Shown piece after piece: positions 11,041-23,499 of a DNA stretch of 64,000 bases. Positions within the stretch are counted from its first letter, which is position 1, and each line of letters opens with the position of its first letter. The translations under genes were made by a program, and so were the position numbers. The notes beneath the pieces are model-generated. The model made no database searches, was not told the DNA's origin, and saw only the letters and a program-made list of their open reading frames with translations. The stretch comes from Dendrobium chrysotoxum. Its lineage: Eukaryota; Streptophyta; Magnoliopsida; Asparagales; Orchidaceae. Location: assembly GCA_019925795.1 (NCBI GenBank), contig CM034304.1:24444228-24508227 (forward strand). Reading direction: 5' to 3'.

Positions 11041-12356
11041 GTTTTGCTTGTGTGTTTGTGTTTATTTTGTTTATATGAATGTTTTTACTTTTTCTGTTAT
11101 TTTTTAAGTTTTCTTTTTATTCTTTTTGTTTTATTTTTGTAATTTTTTTTTTATTTTTCTATATGATTGTCAGTTTCTCTGATCAGCACATATCACCTTT
11201 TGTTACATTTATACTTTAGAAAATTATTATTTTTTTCAAAATTTATTTTTTCTAAAAATGAAAAATTTACCTTCTATTTTTCTAAAAATTCTTTTTAAGT
11301 TTTAGTTGATTTCTCTAAAATTAGGCAAAAGAAGGAAACTCATGATTTTGTCTCTCTATCTCATTTCTTTTTATAAGGCTATTTCACTTTTGACTCAAAA
11401 TCTATTTCATATTATAAATTAATTTTGGAAATTGAATCTTTTTCATCTCCCTATATTTTGTCTATCTCATAGGGATCTTTTGTAAGTTAATGATCCTACT
11501 TCAAAGATTATCTTAATCAGATTTTTCGTCTTTATCATAAGAATATAGCTTGCTGATTTTAAAGATTTAGAAATGAGGCAAATTATAAAAATCAAAAGAG
11601 GCACAAAATGAGCCCAAAGCTGAAAAGATACGCAATATCGCCAAATTGGAAAGATACACAAAGTGTATCAAAAATCAAAAGATGCGCAAAGAGCGCCAAA
11701 ATGAAAAGAGGCGTAAAATGAGCCCACAAAAAGTTAGCTTCCCTTCTTATAAATCTCTAAAGTTTAGAAAACTCATATGCCTTTTTGATAAATTTGTTAC
11801 TTGAGTTTGAAAATTATGATTTATGATTCATTACTTTATATTAATCTTCTATTAGATATATTTCATGAAAGGAGTTTAAAAAAAAAAATTTGTTTCCTTA
11901 TCTAATTTGTCCTTGATTTAGATATTGGCTTAAAAAGTTTTTTAGCCTTTTTAAAACCTGAGCTTGGATTAATAATTTCTGAATTTCTAAACTTTCTGGG
12001 TTATGAGTAGTCAATACATACCTTACTAAGTTTTAAATAAAATCACGAGGTAACTTTCTCATTACAAGAAAATTTTTGATATTTCAAAATATTTTTTCAA
12101 AATTTTTTTAACCAGATCAGGTACCGTGTTCGATCTTTTAGTCTATTTTTTCTATTTTATTTTTCTATGCTCCTCTTCTTTTTGATAATATCAAAGGGGA
12201 AGAACATACTGTTGTATTTGTGAAGTTTATTTTTATTTGTTATTTTTGTGTATTTTTTTAAATAAAAAAAATATTTCTCCTTATTTTAAAAAGTCTTTTC
12301 TTAAATAAAAAAATATTTTTTATTTGCAAATTCAACCAGTAATATTTGACATCATA
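11041..12356 (+). other. Noncoding 3' internal region of pol-less copia with ~34-bp repeat units
   Basis: T-rich, no meaningful frame. It matches the post-pol part of the copia element at 42119-43556. Around 11570-11725 it carries units of the type AAAAGATGCGCAAAGAGCC and AGGCACAAAATGAGCCC. An AAAGGGGAAGA run near 12193 resembles an extra polypurine tract. Confidence 0.7.
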
Positions 12357-12370
12357 AAAAAAGGGAAGAT
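12357..12370 (+). promoter_or_regulatory. Polypurine tract (pol-less copia)
   Basis: AAAAAAAGGGAAGAT abuts the 3' LTR at 12371, the same arrangement as AAAGGGGGAGAT before the LTR at 43573. Confidence 0.8.
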
Positions 12371-13830
12371 TATTATGACTCGGGCTCACGAGTTCTTATT
12401 TTGATGATAACAAATATTATGGCTCACATCTTCTAGTATTTTTAATATTTATTTATTTATGTGTATACTAACTTTTCAGGAATAGCATGCACCTTCCAAT
12501 AAAGTTTCAAGGCTCAAGAATGGGTAGAATAGGTTATGATGTAATGATATTTGTAATATCTCTTGATGTACTTTTTATTTTTTTGAGTCAAGTCCTGTAA
12601 GGGTGTATGCTTGCTTGTGACCATGTACACACATACTCAGGTGGAGTGAGATCTAGTAAAAATCAGAAGTTTAACTTTTAAACAAATCATACTGGACGAT
12701 CATAAGATCATCCTGGATGATCTATTTATTGAACTAATCATCCTGGATGATCCATTGTTATCTTAAAACCCTAGTTGCCATGATAATTTAGGCAAGGATT
12801 TAAGATTCAAATTTTTTTCTAATCATCCTAGACGATCTATAATAATGTTGCCTAAATTAATACTGTGATTATTCAATCAAATATGTATAATTTGATATTC
12901 TGATCATCCTGGATGATCTGTATATCGTATGGGATGATTTGTGCAAAATTTGTACTAATCATCCTGGACTATCCTGGGATCATCCAGGACTATCAAGTCA
13001 AATTCTACACATCATCCTGGATGATCCTGCGATCGTCCTGGATGATCTTTGGCGACAGAGTTGAGTTTTTAGGGTTTTTTGAAGCTGTGTTTTTCAGCAC
13101 ATCATCCTGGACGATCCTGCGATCGTCCTAGATAATCTTTACCGCCAGAATTGATTTGGAAGATTTTTTTTAGCTCTCTATTTAAGCTTTCTCAAGGCAC
13201 TTGATAGGTGTCTTTGGTAGCCATTGAGGCTTCATTTCTTTTGGAGAAAAGTTAAAGAGAGAGCTTGAAAGGGAGAGAGGAAAGGGTGGAGTTTGAGAGG
13301 GAGAAGAGCCTTGGAAGGGGGTTTTTGAGGGAGTGTGAGGGGGTTCACATGGTTTCTCAGGCAAGCTTACACCTAAGTACCATCGGATTCAAGGGTCGTA
13401 TTGAGGGAAGTTTTGGAAAGAAGATCTCTTTGGTGTCAAAAGACCCGGCTACTCCACCGCACCGGGGAAGGTGAAAGTGATTTTGTAAGGGCTTCTCCGC
13501 TTAGCTGTGGGGGCTAAAGGAGAGTCACTAAAGATTTAGTGCAATACTTGGAGGGTGCCTCCGGGGAGTGGACGTAGGTCAGGTTGAACTGAATCACTAT
13601 AAATCTGGTGTGTTATTTTTGATTATTTTTTGCATTTTATTTTACTGCGATTAACTGCTTGGGTGAAATCTGTGATTGATCTTTTTATTATTGATTTAAT
13701 TCATTTTCCCTGCAAGATATAAATTTTTTTTCTTTTTGTTTAAAAAAGTTTTTAAATATCTAATTCATCCCCCCTCTTAGTTAGCATCGGGACTAGTTCT
13801 TTAGGGTTTAACACCCCTAACGAACTTTCA
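12371..13830 (+). repeat. 3' LTR of the pol-less copia element
   Basis: Begins TATTATGACTCGGG and ends CGAACTTTCA. It matches 8433-9935 throughout, including a palindrome cluster at about 12688-13140 and the TATTTAAG box at 13179. Confidence 0.9.
12688..13140. repeat. Palindrome cluster in the 3' LTR of the pol-less copia
   Basis: Dyads such as GATCATCCTGGATGATC and GATCGTCCTGGATGATC, often paired (13009-13047, 13101-13138). Fewer units than in the 5' LTR: a block equivalent to about 8910-8940 is missing. Confidence 0.85.
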
Positions 13831-14824
13831 TGTTCATCTTGCCAAAACTATTCAACACCTTTAAACAAGTCATATGATGGTTATAAGCTTTTGCACCTTT
13901 TCAGCTTTTCAATTTAAGGTTGGGTCGAGCTTCCCAACTTTTAGAATGGAAGCTATTCTCTCATTCAGGGTTGAGTCCAATTTCCCCAACTTCTAGAATT
14001 GAGAGTGTAGGCTTATCTTGTCGGGTCTTTCTCCTTTACTTGTGCGGGCTTATCCCCTAAATATGACTTAAATCACTTTCCATATAGTCATCCATTTTAG
14101 CCTTCATGACATATGCTTTGATGACATAGCTGCACTTTAGTTGCCCTTTTGCTGCCTTTTTGCTGCCCTTTTACTGCGCTTTAGCTGCCCTTTTCCTGCC
14201 CTTTTGCTGCGTTTTAGCTGCCCTTTTACTGTGCTTTTGCTGCCCTTCAGCTGCCCTTTTGTTATCCTTTTGCTGCTCTTTTGTTACCCTTTTACTGCCC
14301 TTTTGCTGCGCTTTAGCTACTTTTTTGTTGCCCCTTTTTTTTTCTTTTCACTCATTAGTCTATAAACCTTTATCACTTTATGTTTATGAAATCTTTAACA
14401 TTAATAAAGATTACTCTCTGTATAAATAATTTCACATATATTCATCCATATTCATTCAAAATAAACTAAGGTAAATTAAAATAAATGCGATCATAAACAT
14501 AATAAAGATGAAGTGCAATAATAGAATATTTACTAGTTCTTATAGCATCATTTAGGTATCTCACCTCGTTAGGATTTAGTTCTCCTAGAGTTGACTTTCT
14601 TTTCCTTTTATACACCACCTCAACCTCAATTAACTTTTCTTCATTCTATTCAAAAGTCTTCCCTACCTCTTTCTCATTCATTTTTTTGAATTTTTCTATA
14701 ACAGCAACTTCCCTTCCCCTTACAGCCTACAGCTTGAACTCCCTGACATTTCTGCCTCTAAAGCATGTTGGGTAGGAAAAAAAGAAAATAAAAATGACAA
14801 TGAAACCAATGCAAAGGTTTTAAC
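13831..14824 (-). repeat. 5' LTR of the gypsy element, right part
   Basis: Resumes the gypsy LTR at TGTTCATCTTGCC, matching 2025 onward (ATTCATCTTGCC) through the minisatellite (14129-14345) to GGTTTTAAC at 14824. Beyond that the two LTRs diverge. Confidence 0.88.
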
Positions 14825-15065
14825 ATAGGATTTGTGAGGAGAAACATTTTGCTCAAGATGGGGGTGATCCTCCAAAGCTAACATATTGATTAGCATGCAT
14901 GATGATATATCAACATCTTATGAACACATAATTAGCATGCAATGAATATGGTAGCTTGTTAGCCCATATAAATCATTAATGATTGTCTCATATCTGGTAA
15001 CCTATGTTAATATACACCAACATACTTGTAAACAACAATAATAGATACAGTGCAAGTGTAATAGG
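14825..15065. other. Unassigned 240 bp
   Basis: Nothing recognisable. It holds scattered TAGCATGCA words but no frame or repeat that I can support. Confidence 0.4.
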
Positions 15066-15168
15066 TGTAATAACTCAAATATGTGAAATAATTTTTTTAA
15101 AAAATATAAAAATTCTAAAGTAAATCGCTTTAATACTAACCTGGTGAGCACTGCGGTGCTAAGCTATG

Positions 15169-15230
<62 letters not shown>

Positions 15231-16188
15231 TTGCCTCACCCCACCAACTCCCTTACTTGGTTACTTGGCTAGGAAACAATTGAAAGAGGAGAGAAGAGAG
15301 GTCTTTGCATCATATTTGTTAGTCATTCTTATTACAGATTTTGTTTATATATTATAAGTGACTAATCTCTTACTTCTATTTTTAATGATTTTGATTTCTA
15401 TAAATTTTAACTCCTAAATTTGTAAAAAATATATTATCTTTTAATATTCTGAATGATTTGATTTGATTTTATTATATTTTAAATGATGTGTTAAATGATA
15501 TCAAATACATGATATATTAACTCCACAAGATACCTTATTGATCCACGTAATTCACTAATTAAGAGTCATAAGGAGCTTGATATTGATTGGGAGTTATAAG
15601 GAGTTAAGACGATTGATTCACGTGATTCAAGGAGAGTTATAAGGAGTAAATTAATTAGGAGTTATGAGGGGAGACTGATTAGGAGTCATAAGTGTAGGAA
15701 CAAGATACCCTTAAGATACACTCATTGAATATTTGAGTACTGATACCGACACTGCTATGAATACTGTAATGATATTGTGACTGACATTAAAATTATTTAC
15801 TGTCATTAATACTATTTAACATTATTGATCATGATATTAATATTATTCTTACATTAATATTATTAATTGTTTCTGATATTATGACTAATGATGTAATGGA
15901 TTGAGATGTGATGAGCTATAGAAGGATAAATTGATAATGATAATCAATATAGATATTTATGCATATATTTTTTATATGATTTATAGCATATTATTCTCTT
16001 TTATCTTACATTAATTTTAGTTATAAGATTTTAGTTATTTTCTAGTTATGTTTTTATTATGTAATTTTATATATTTTTAGAAAGGGTATAGATCCTATGA
16101 TATGAGGCTTCGTACAAGAAAAAAATGCAATTATGTTTCTTTCAACTATTTATTGGTAAGCTCTAGTTAAATGATTAAAATGAAAAAT
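15066..16188 (+). repeat. LTR-like repeat, copy A (starts TGTAATAACTC)
   Basis: Matches copy B (16422-17639) along its whole length apart from the microsatellite. It begins TGTAATAACTCAAATATG and ends near GATTAAAATGAAAAATA. Within it, a short unit of the type GGGAGTTATAAGGAGT recurs about five times (15560-15690). No frame, PBS or PPT is evident, so an LTR origin is inferred only from the TG start and the length. Confidence 0.65.
15173..15228. repeat. (AT)28 microsatellite
   Basis: An uninterrupted AT dinucleotide run inside copy A. The Ile-Tyr frame over it is an artefact. Confidence 0.97.
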
Positions 16189-16350
16189 AAATATAATTCT
16201 TCTAATATAAATCCTGAATTATGATAAAATGGTAACAAAGTAATGGTTATTAAAGGAATTAAAATATAACTAGAGATTATGAAAAAAATTAGAAATGTGA
16301 TTTTTTGTTTATAATTAGTTGATTTGAGTTTAAAATTTTGTTTTGAGCAT

Positions 16351-16652
16351 GCTTTCTCTCTCTCTCTCTCTTAAATTGATATAGAAATATCGAGGATGAT
16401 ATTTTTTGATGGTGGGTGGGTTGTAATAACTCAAATATGTGAATAAAAAGTTATTTGAAAAATATGATAATTCTAAAGTTGAGTGCTTTGGCACTGATCT
16501 GGTAAGCGTTACGGCGTTAGGCCTTGAACAGTATATATATATATATATATTCAAATAAATTTTATTCACATATTTGAGTTATTATAACCCACCATCAAAA
16601 AATATCATCCTCGATATTTTTATATTAATTTGAGAGAGAAAGAGAGAGAAAG
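16351..16652. repeat. Inverted duplication, ~100-bp arms
   Basis: 16351-16458 (CT-rich run, then GATATTTTTTGATGGTGGGT, then the copy-B start) is repeated as its reverse complement at 16551-16652, inside the AT microsatellite of copy B. The arms are nearly identical and separated by 92 bp, so the DNA or RNA could fold into a long hairpin. Confidence 0.9.
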
Positions 16653-17639
16653 TATATATATATATATCACTGCCTCACCCCATCGACTCCCTCACTTGGT
16701 TGCTTGACCAGGAAGAATTTGAAAGAGGGGAAGAAGAGAGAGAAGAGAGAAAGATCTTTGGATCATATTTGTCAGTCATTCTTATTACATATTTTATCTA
16801 TTCATTATTAGTGATTAATCTCTTACTTTTATTTTCAATAATTTTGATTTGTATAAATTTTATCTCTCATAAATCTATCAAAAATATATTATCTCCTGAT
16901 ATTCTAAATAATTTGATATGATTTTATTACATTTTAAATAAAATACTGAATGATATCAGATACATGATATGATAAATCTACGTGATACGCTACTGATCCA
17001 TATGATTCACTGATTGAGAGTCATCTGGAGTTAGAGATTGATTGGGAGTTGTAAGGAGTCAGGATGACTGATTCACATAATTCAAGGGAAATTATAAGGA
17101 GTATATTAATTGGGAGTTACATAGGGAGACTAATTAGGAGTCATAAGTACAGGAGTAAGATACCCTTAAGATATACTCATTGAATACTAGAATACTGATA
17201 CTGATACTATTATGAACACTATATTGATATTGTGACTGAGACTAAAATTATTTATTATCTTTAATATTATTTAACATTATTGATCATGATACTAATATTA
17301 TTCTTGCATTAGTACTGTTGATTATTACTGATACTATAACTAATGATGTAATGGATTGAGATGTGATGAACTATAAAAAGATAAATTGATATAGATAATA
17401 AATATATATATTTATGCATATATTTCTTTATATAATTTATAGCATATTATTTTATTTTATCTTGCATTAATTTTAATTTTAAGATTTTAGTTACTTACTG
17501 GGCTACGTGCTCATTATGTGATTTTATATAAAAAGGATAAGGATCCTATGATATGAGGGTCCAAACAAGACAAAAATGCACCATGTTTCTTTTTGTTGTT
17601 CATTGGTAAGCTCTAGTTAAATGATTAAAATGAAATACA
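16422..17639 (+). repeat. LTR-like repeat, copy B
   Basis: Second copy of the TGTAATAACTC repeat, ending AAATGAAATACA. It differs from copy A by the inverted insert (16551-16652) and by scattered substitutions. Only 233 bp separate it from copy A, too short for a complete element, so this is a tandem duplication or a heavily deleted element. Confidence 0.7.
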
Positions 17640-18070
17640 TGTGTAATTATCAATGAACACAAATAGAGAGAGTATAAATGGCCTATAACATGACATCTAC
17701 AAGTAGAAGCTAAGAATTAACAATGAATACAAGCACCTACAAGCAACAGTAGGAGACTTATCATGCATAGTAGTCCACCTACAGATGATGATGAACAACA
17801 TACAATAGATGCTAGATCATTCCCATAATTAATAATAGGTAACTATCTAGCAAATGCATTAATCCCTTATAAGTAAAGGCGATCGACATGTAACAAATGC
17901 AACAACTTCCCAGCAGCCAGCATTAATTTACAAATGAGCACACAAATGTTCTTGCAAATAATAATGCTCCCTATATACACCAACAAGCAGCGAGGATAGA
18001 TGTGCTGCAAGTATGGTAGATCCCCTGTGAACATAGAAGCGTGCTCATTTTATTGGAGTTGTTGTAAGTT
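17640..18070. other. Unassigned A-rich region
   Basis: Words such as CTACAAGCAACAGTAGGAG and TAGTAGTCCACCTACAG suggest a degenerate repeat, but no unit could be fixed. No frame of note. Confidence 0.4.
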
Positions 18071-18376
18071 CAACTAAGCCCTCCAATTAATAATCATAAA
18101 AAATATGATAGTGACAGCTGGGATAAAGAAGGGAAACTTGATGTAAAGGGAAAGTCCATTGATATCTTACCAAAGGAAGGTCATAACTGTGGCACTAAGC
18201 ATGCAAGGTTAAATGATTCTGTTGAGTCAAAGAATGATCAGTTAAAAAATTTCTTAATGGGAGGGTATAACAAAGCTAATTTGGGTGGAAGTATCACTAA
18301 GACTAGTATATTTTGATATTCCTTCAGAAATACTAAGGCTTCTAGAGAAATGCTACATGACTTGAATGGAGAATAA
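18071..18376 (+). pseudogene. Unrecognised coding-like frame with one internal stop
   Basis: From 18071 a plus-strand frame runs 81 codons to a TGA at 18314, then about 20 more codons to TAA. The translation is balanced and hydrophilic, rich in Lys, Asp, Asn and Gly (for example NHKKYDSDSWDKEGKLDVKG, DQLKNFLMGGYNKANLGG). It lacks the Phe/Ile/Leu bias of random AT-rich frames. There is no Met at the start, so it is an exon or a fragment. I do not recognise a family. It lies just left of an LTR fragment and could be a captured host exon or part of a retroelement polyprotein. Confidence 0.35.
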
Positions 18377-18479
18377 ATATCTAGAGATTAAGCCACACAA
18401 CCTAATGTCCTATATGTACATGCTTATTATATAAATCCCCATATTATTTTTATTTAACTACAATATATTTCTCACTTCT

Positions 18480-18765
18480 TATACTATACTTGTATATTTC
18501 ATTGAGCTCTAGCTCATTAGTAGTGATTATACTATAGGAAAGGGAAAGAAGTCTATGAGGCTCTAGGTATTGACTGCACTTTTGTGTGCACATATATTTT
18601 GGGTATACATAGATGTCAGAATAAGAAGCTGTACATTCTAACTTTTGGATATGTAAATGTTATTTGAAAGTTTAGTAAGCTCTTTATTATATTCGATGCA
18701 TTTTAAAAATGCTTCTAGTTATGAAATATTAAAGAATCTTAAGGTTTAAAAACTTGATGTGTTAG
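18480..18765 (+). repeat. Diverged fragment of a Del/Tekay-type gypsy LTR (opposite orientation to 1448)
   Basis: TATTTCATTGAGCTCTAGCTCATTAG, then GGGAAAG, ATATATTTTGGG and AGCTGTACAT, run in the same order as the reverse complement of about 8290-8060. It is much more diverged than the two LTRs of the element at 1448. It stops where TGTGGGCTCC begins. Confidence 0.65.
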
Positions 18766-20100
18766 TGTGGGCTCCAAAAATTGGTGCCTCGACCTCTTTG
18801 CAACCCCTTTCTTTTTGTGTGGGAATGGAGAGTTTTAACGAGTAGGTTCTGAGGTAAATTTTTAGAAGGCAGATTGGGTTTTAGATAAGATATTACCCAG
18901 AGATTTTGCCCTTATTTTATAAGGACTTTATAATCTGAGTTCAGGTTTCTTATAGGCACAAGCCCCTATAGTTAATTACCCATCCCAATAATGAGTAAGA
19001 GCTTTTAATTAAGGCAAGTCATCAAACTTATACATAGTATATTGCTTACAATAACAGCAGAATTGGATATTTAAAAATTAAATTTTATCATCGCACACTT
19101 AAAGTGGATGTTGGGGAAAATGATGATAAACCTGGTCAAATCCCATAATTTCATTATCCCAAGTTATCATGGTCGCTAGTCCACTTAGTCAAAGGAGGTA
19201 TCAACCCAACCTAATTGAAGGATCCTTATCGGTCGTCATGGGTTGCATCATCTAAGGGTACCTTATAGTCCTTTGATGAATGTTTATCTAAAGGGGCATA
19301 ATTGAGTCCACCTTAGCAAACAAAGGGCTTTGTGCCCTATCGGTCATACCCTATTGACTCATTACTCAATGATTTAGAGTCGTTGGGGAATATACATGCT
19401 CTAATCATGACTATAATTTAGTGGTACCATTTAGCAGTGGAACCACCCGATCATAATTATTTATATATGGTGCCATTTGATGGTAAAACCATTGGTTAGA
19501 GGACACATGACACTTCCTTACTGGAAAGATATAATTTGAGAATGAATCCTACTAATATTCTTGGCTAGACATTCTCTCTTTATAAGCTGAATTGATTTTC
19601 AAACTTGTTCACCTTGATAAATTATTGAGGAGGGTGGATAAGTATTTTGCTTTAAGTATTAGATGAGTAATTTCAATTTTTGAATATATGTAGAGTTTTG
19701 ATGTTTTTTTGTGGAATTTAAAGGTTAACCCCTTTGGTTCACATTAGCTTTCAACATGACCATCATTAGGGATTATGGGTGATTTTACTTTATTGGTCAA
19801 ACTTTATCAACTATATCTATTTATTGATAGAGGATCCGGTTCACTGTCAGCTTTATTCTTTTAGTAGTAAATTTTTCTTATAATAGACCTTCATTACCTA
19901 ATATGAACGTATAAAATAAATACTCCAGTTGTTGTTATGACTGTGTATTTGTTTGATGATTCAAGTCATGCCAACTCTCATCCTTTCAAGGAGGAGGATC
20001 ATGCTTAAATCTAAATTCACATTTGACATGTACAGTATCCTCAGATGTCATGTGTGTGCATACATCATGCTCATCGAGGACTATCCAGGTATATGCTTTT
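18766..20100 (+). repeat. TGTGGGCTCC-terminus repeat, plus-strand copy
   Basis: Starts TGTGGGCTCCAAAAATT and aligns collinearly with the reverse complement of about 50239-48720: GGTAAATTTT, TTACCCAGAGATTTT, CTATAGGCGCAAGCCCCTAT-like, GGATCCTTATC, CATGCTCATCG. No clear frame is visible. Its right edge is lost in GCAT-rich repeats. Confidence 0.75.
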
Positions 20101-20840
20101 GAATGCATTTTATATGATGTATTTATATGGTAGCTATTCATTTGTAGTGCAGGGGGTATATATGACATTTCTGCATGTTCACATACACTCTCATGTATTC
20201 ATCTACATGTTGACATACTCACATATATATTTATATGTTTGCATGTATACATGTATGTTGACATATGCTTTTGTGCACTATTCAACATGCTTGCATGACA
20301 CATTGTGTGGTGGCTTAGTGCACTAATATAGTATATGATGCATTGGTATGTGTGTATGTATAATGCATTCATGTATTGCCTACTTATTTACATAATGCAT
20401 TTGTATGATAATTTAATGCTCTCATATAGCGCATGATGTAATTGCATGTCAGTGTAGCGTGTTGCCGCTACTCAGTATATTTTACATGTGGGATAATGTG
20501 TTTGCATAATACATTTCACGTATTGGATAATATACTTGCATAATGCATTTTGCATATTGGGATGTGTATATGTATGATATGATTGCATGTTAATATAATG
20601 CACCATCACAATGTGATGTATTTTGCTTAGTGAATTATATATTTTCATAATGTGTTTTGCATGTAGTAATATATATGCACTTGATACATTTATATGTTAG
20701 GTCAGAATGCCTATAATATGTCTACTCATTCTTTACTACATGCAGTCATGATGTGCTTGTGTTGTACACTTGCATGCTTCCTAAAGCATTTACAAATTAC
20801 ATATGCATACTCTGAATACATTAATACGCATTTCAATGCA
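20101..20840. repeat. Degenerate ATAATGCATTTGCATG-type repeats
   Basis: Words such as GCATAATGCATTT, TTTGCATGTTGG and ATGTATTTGC recur every ~35-60 bp with heavy divergence. An old satellite-like or LTR-internal repeat. No gene. Confidence 0.55.
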
Positions 20841-21049
20841 TGAGAGGGTATTCTTTAAACTACTTAAATATGGTCGATTATGCATGTGATGATCATTTTA
20901 AAAAATGCACAAGTCTCCGTTTAGGGGCCTGTAAATGCCTTCTGTCCTCTTATATGAATGTTGCAAATCCGATGATGCTATTTAGAAGTGCATTAGGTTT
21001 CATTTGTCATGCATCGATAATGTTATTTAGTTAATTTCATCTTCTATAT

Positions 21050-22530
21050 CTAAAAGCTATCATTTCCTCCAGTTCGGCTCGTAGTAGTGAGTTTCTGCTT
21101 ACAAATGAGCTACACGATGCCTTCACAAACCCTTCATTCTTCATTCATGAGCGAGCTAATCTATTTGACATGATGACTTCGTGCCAGCAATTTCATATTT
21201 TTGTTTATCGATGGTTAGCATTCTTCACTACAAAGTCCCTGCTTCTGCTAGTAAGTGATTCATAACACTATGCTATAGGTTACTCGTTGCTTCTTGTAGG
21301 TAAGTTGTCATGCAGTGCCAAACTCTAGTAATATTACTTGTTGGCAAGTAGTAGGCATTCATAAGTCGTTAGCTCCTTAGCTCATAGGCAAATTATTGTG
21401 TACATAATGAGCCTCTTACAGTTGTTTGTATGTGCTCATATTCATTACAGATCTTTTCCCCCTTGCTTATGGACGATGTGTTGTATTCGTTGCATATCGA
21501 CCTCCTTTGTTTGCAGAAGAATGAATTTTCTTGACATTTAATTATTGTTTACTGTAAGGTTGCCATAGCATTTACTGCATGTTGTTTGTTATCATTCGTA
21601 GGTGGACTGTTATGTGTATTTCAAGTTTACACTTTCTACTTATGGGCAAGTCACATTCATCATGAATTTGTCATTTTAACTTATATGCAGGCTATTATGT
21701 ACATGATGAATCATCTGTTGTTTCTTGCCAGTGTTGCTACTTGTAGGCAGGTTGTTGTGTTCTTCACAAATTCTCTAATATTGCTTATAGGTGCTTGCAT
21801 TCATCGCAAACTTCTTTACCTTGTTTGAAGATAGTTGTGTGTACTTTTATATTTATAGGGAATTAATCATGTTTATTTATAACTGAATATCATTGATTGT
21901 TATGCTGACTGCATTTGCCACAAACTCCACAAACACACCTTGGCTCATAGGCAACTGCTATGCACATAACGGACCAATAACTTCCCATAGGCACTGTATT
22001 TATTACAAACTTGCTGCCATGGTTCACAGACGTAGCACTATATTCAATGCAACTCTCTTATTTACATTTGTTGGGAACCTGTCGTATTCATCGTATATTG
22101 ACCTTCATTATTTACGGAGGTTTGATGTATTTTCTTGCAAGTTGATATTGTAGTGATATTATTATATCTATTGCATGTCTCCCATATTTTACTAATGAAC
22201 ATGATATTGAATCCATTGCAGTCTTCTTGAATGCATTTATAGGATGGATGCCATACAACATATCTAATGCTATCATTCACAAGCAAGATAGTGTGTTCAT
22301 CTATAGGTTTATTGATTGTATGTGAGCTGCATTCAATATCAATTTTCTTGTGCATATCAGTTGGCTGATTACTACACCCACTTGCACAATCATTGTTGTC
22401 ATCCATAAACACTCACAAGTTTTCTATAGTTGCTTGTAAGTGGGTTGCTATGTGTGTCATGGGTTCCCGCTCATGCTTGTAGGCAAGCTGCCATGATCAT
22501 TGTATGTGGCATGTTCATATTCATAGAAAA
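21050..22530 (+). repeat. Degenerate tandem repeat, ~60-bp unit
   Basis: A loose unit of the type TTGCTTATAGGCAAGTTGTTGTGTTCATTGCAAATCTC recurs about 20 times (for example near 21290, 21385, 21590, 21740, 21785, 21945, 22480), each copy diverged. Several short frames on both strands come from it and have no recognisable domain. Confidence 0.65.
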
Positions 22531-23462
<932 letters not shown>

Positions 23463-23499
23463 AAAAATAAATCAAAATAAGAGAGATAAAAATATAAAT

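Larger units (their letters stand above)
8433..13830 (+). mobile_element. Ty1/copia element lacking pol (gag-only derivative), inserted in the gypsy 5' LTR
   Basis: LTRs at 8433-9935 and 12371-13830 flank 2.4 kb of internal DNA. A tRNA-Met PBS (9938) and a purine tract (12357-12370) are in place. Gag remains, but sequence jumps from the gag end (about 10990) to 3' untranslated sequence that matches the copia element at 35583-45252. So protease, integrase, RT and RNase H are missing. The flanks TATTT (8428-8432) and TGTTC (13831-13835) both differ by one base from TATTC in the uninterrupted gypsy LTR, consistent with an old 5-bp duplication. Such elements can only move with enzymes supplied in trans. 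Confidence 0.88.
1448..14824 (-). mobile_element. Ty3/gypsy retrotransposon, chromovirus Del/Tekay type, decayed, minus strand, with nested copia insertion
   Basis: The element reads right to left. Its 3' LTR is at 1448 to about 3220 and the 5' LTR lies at 7852-8432 plus 13831-14824, interrupted by a copia element. Between them, on the minus strand, are gag (about 7619-6600), protease (6480-6277), RT-RNase H (about 5990-4720), integrase (4716-3834) and a chromodomain-like tail (about 3400-3248). That order (PR-RT-RH-INT) is diagnostic of Ty3/gypsy. The C-terminal tail ending in an EEATWE-like and FPQLF motif supports a Del/Tekay chromovirus. A tRNA-Met primer site sits beside the 5' LTR. The 5' LTR lacks about 200 bp of its U3 end relative to the 3' LTR and no target duplication is visible, so the right end is probably truncated. 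Confidence 0.85.

Noticed and set aside
15166..15357. Ile-Tyr repeat frame
   Set aside because: Translation of the (AT)28 microsatellite.
15066..17639. Complete LTR retrotransposon with copies A and B as LTRs
   Set aside because: Only 233 bp separate the copies, with no PBS, PPT or coding sequence between them.
22062..22412. 116-codon minus-strand frame with several Cys and His
   Set aside because: It lies in the degenerate 60-bp repeat array. Cys/His spacing does not match any zinc-finger pattern that I know.
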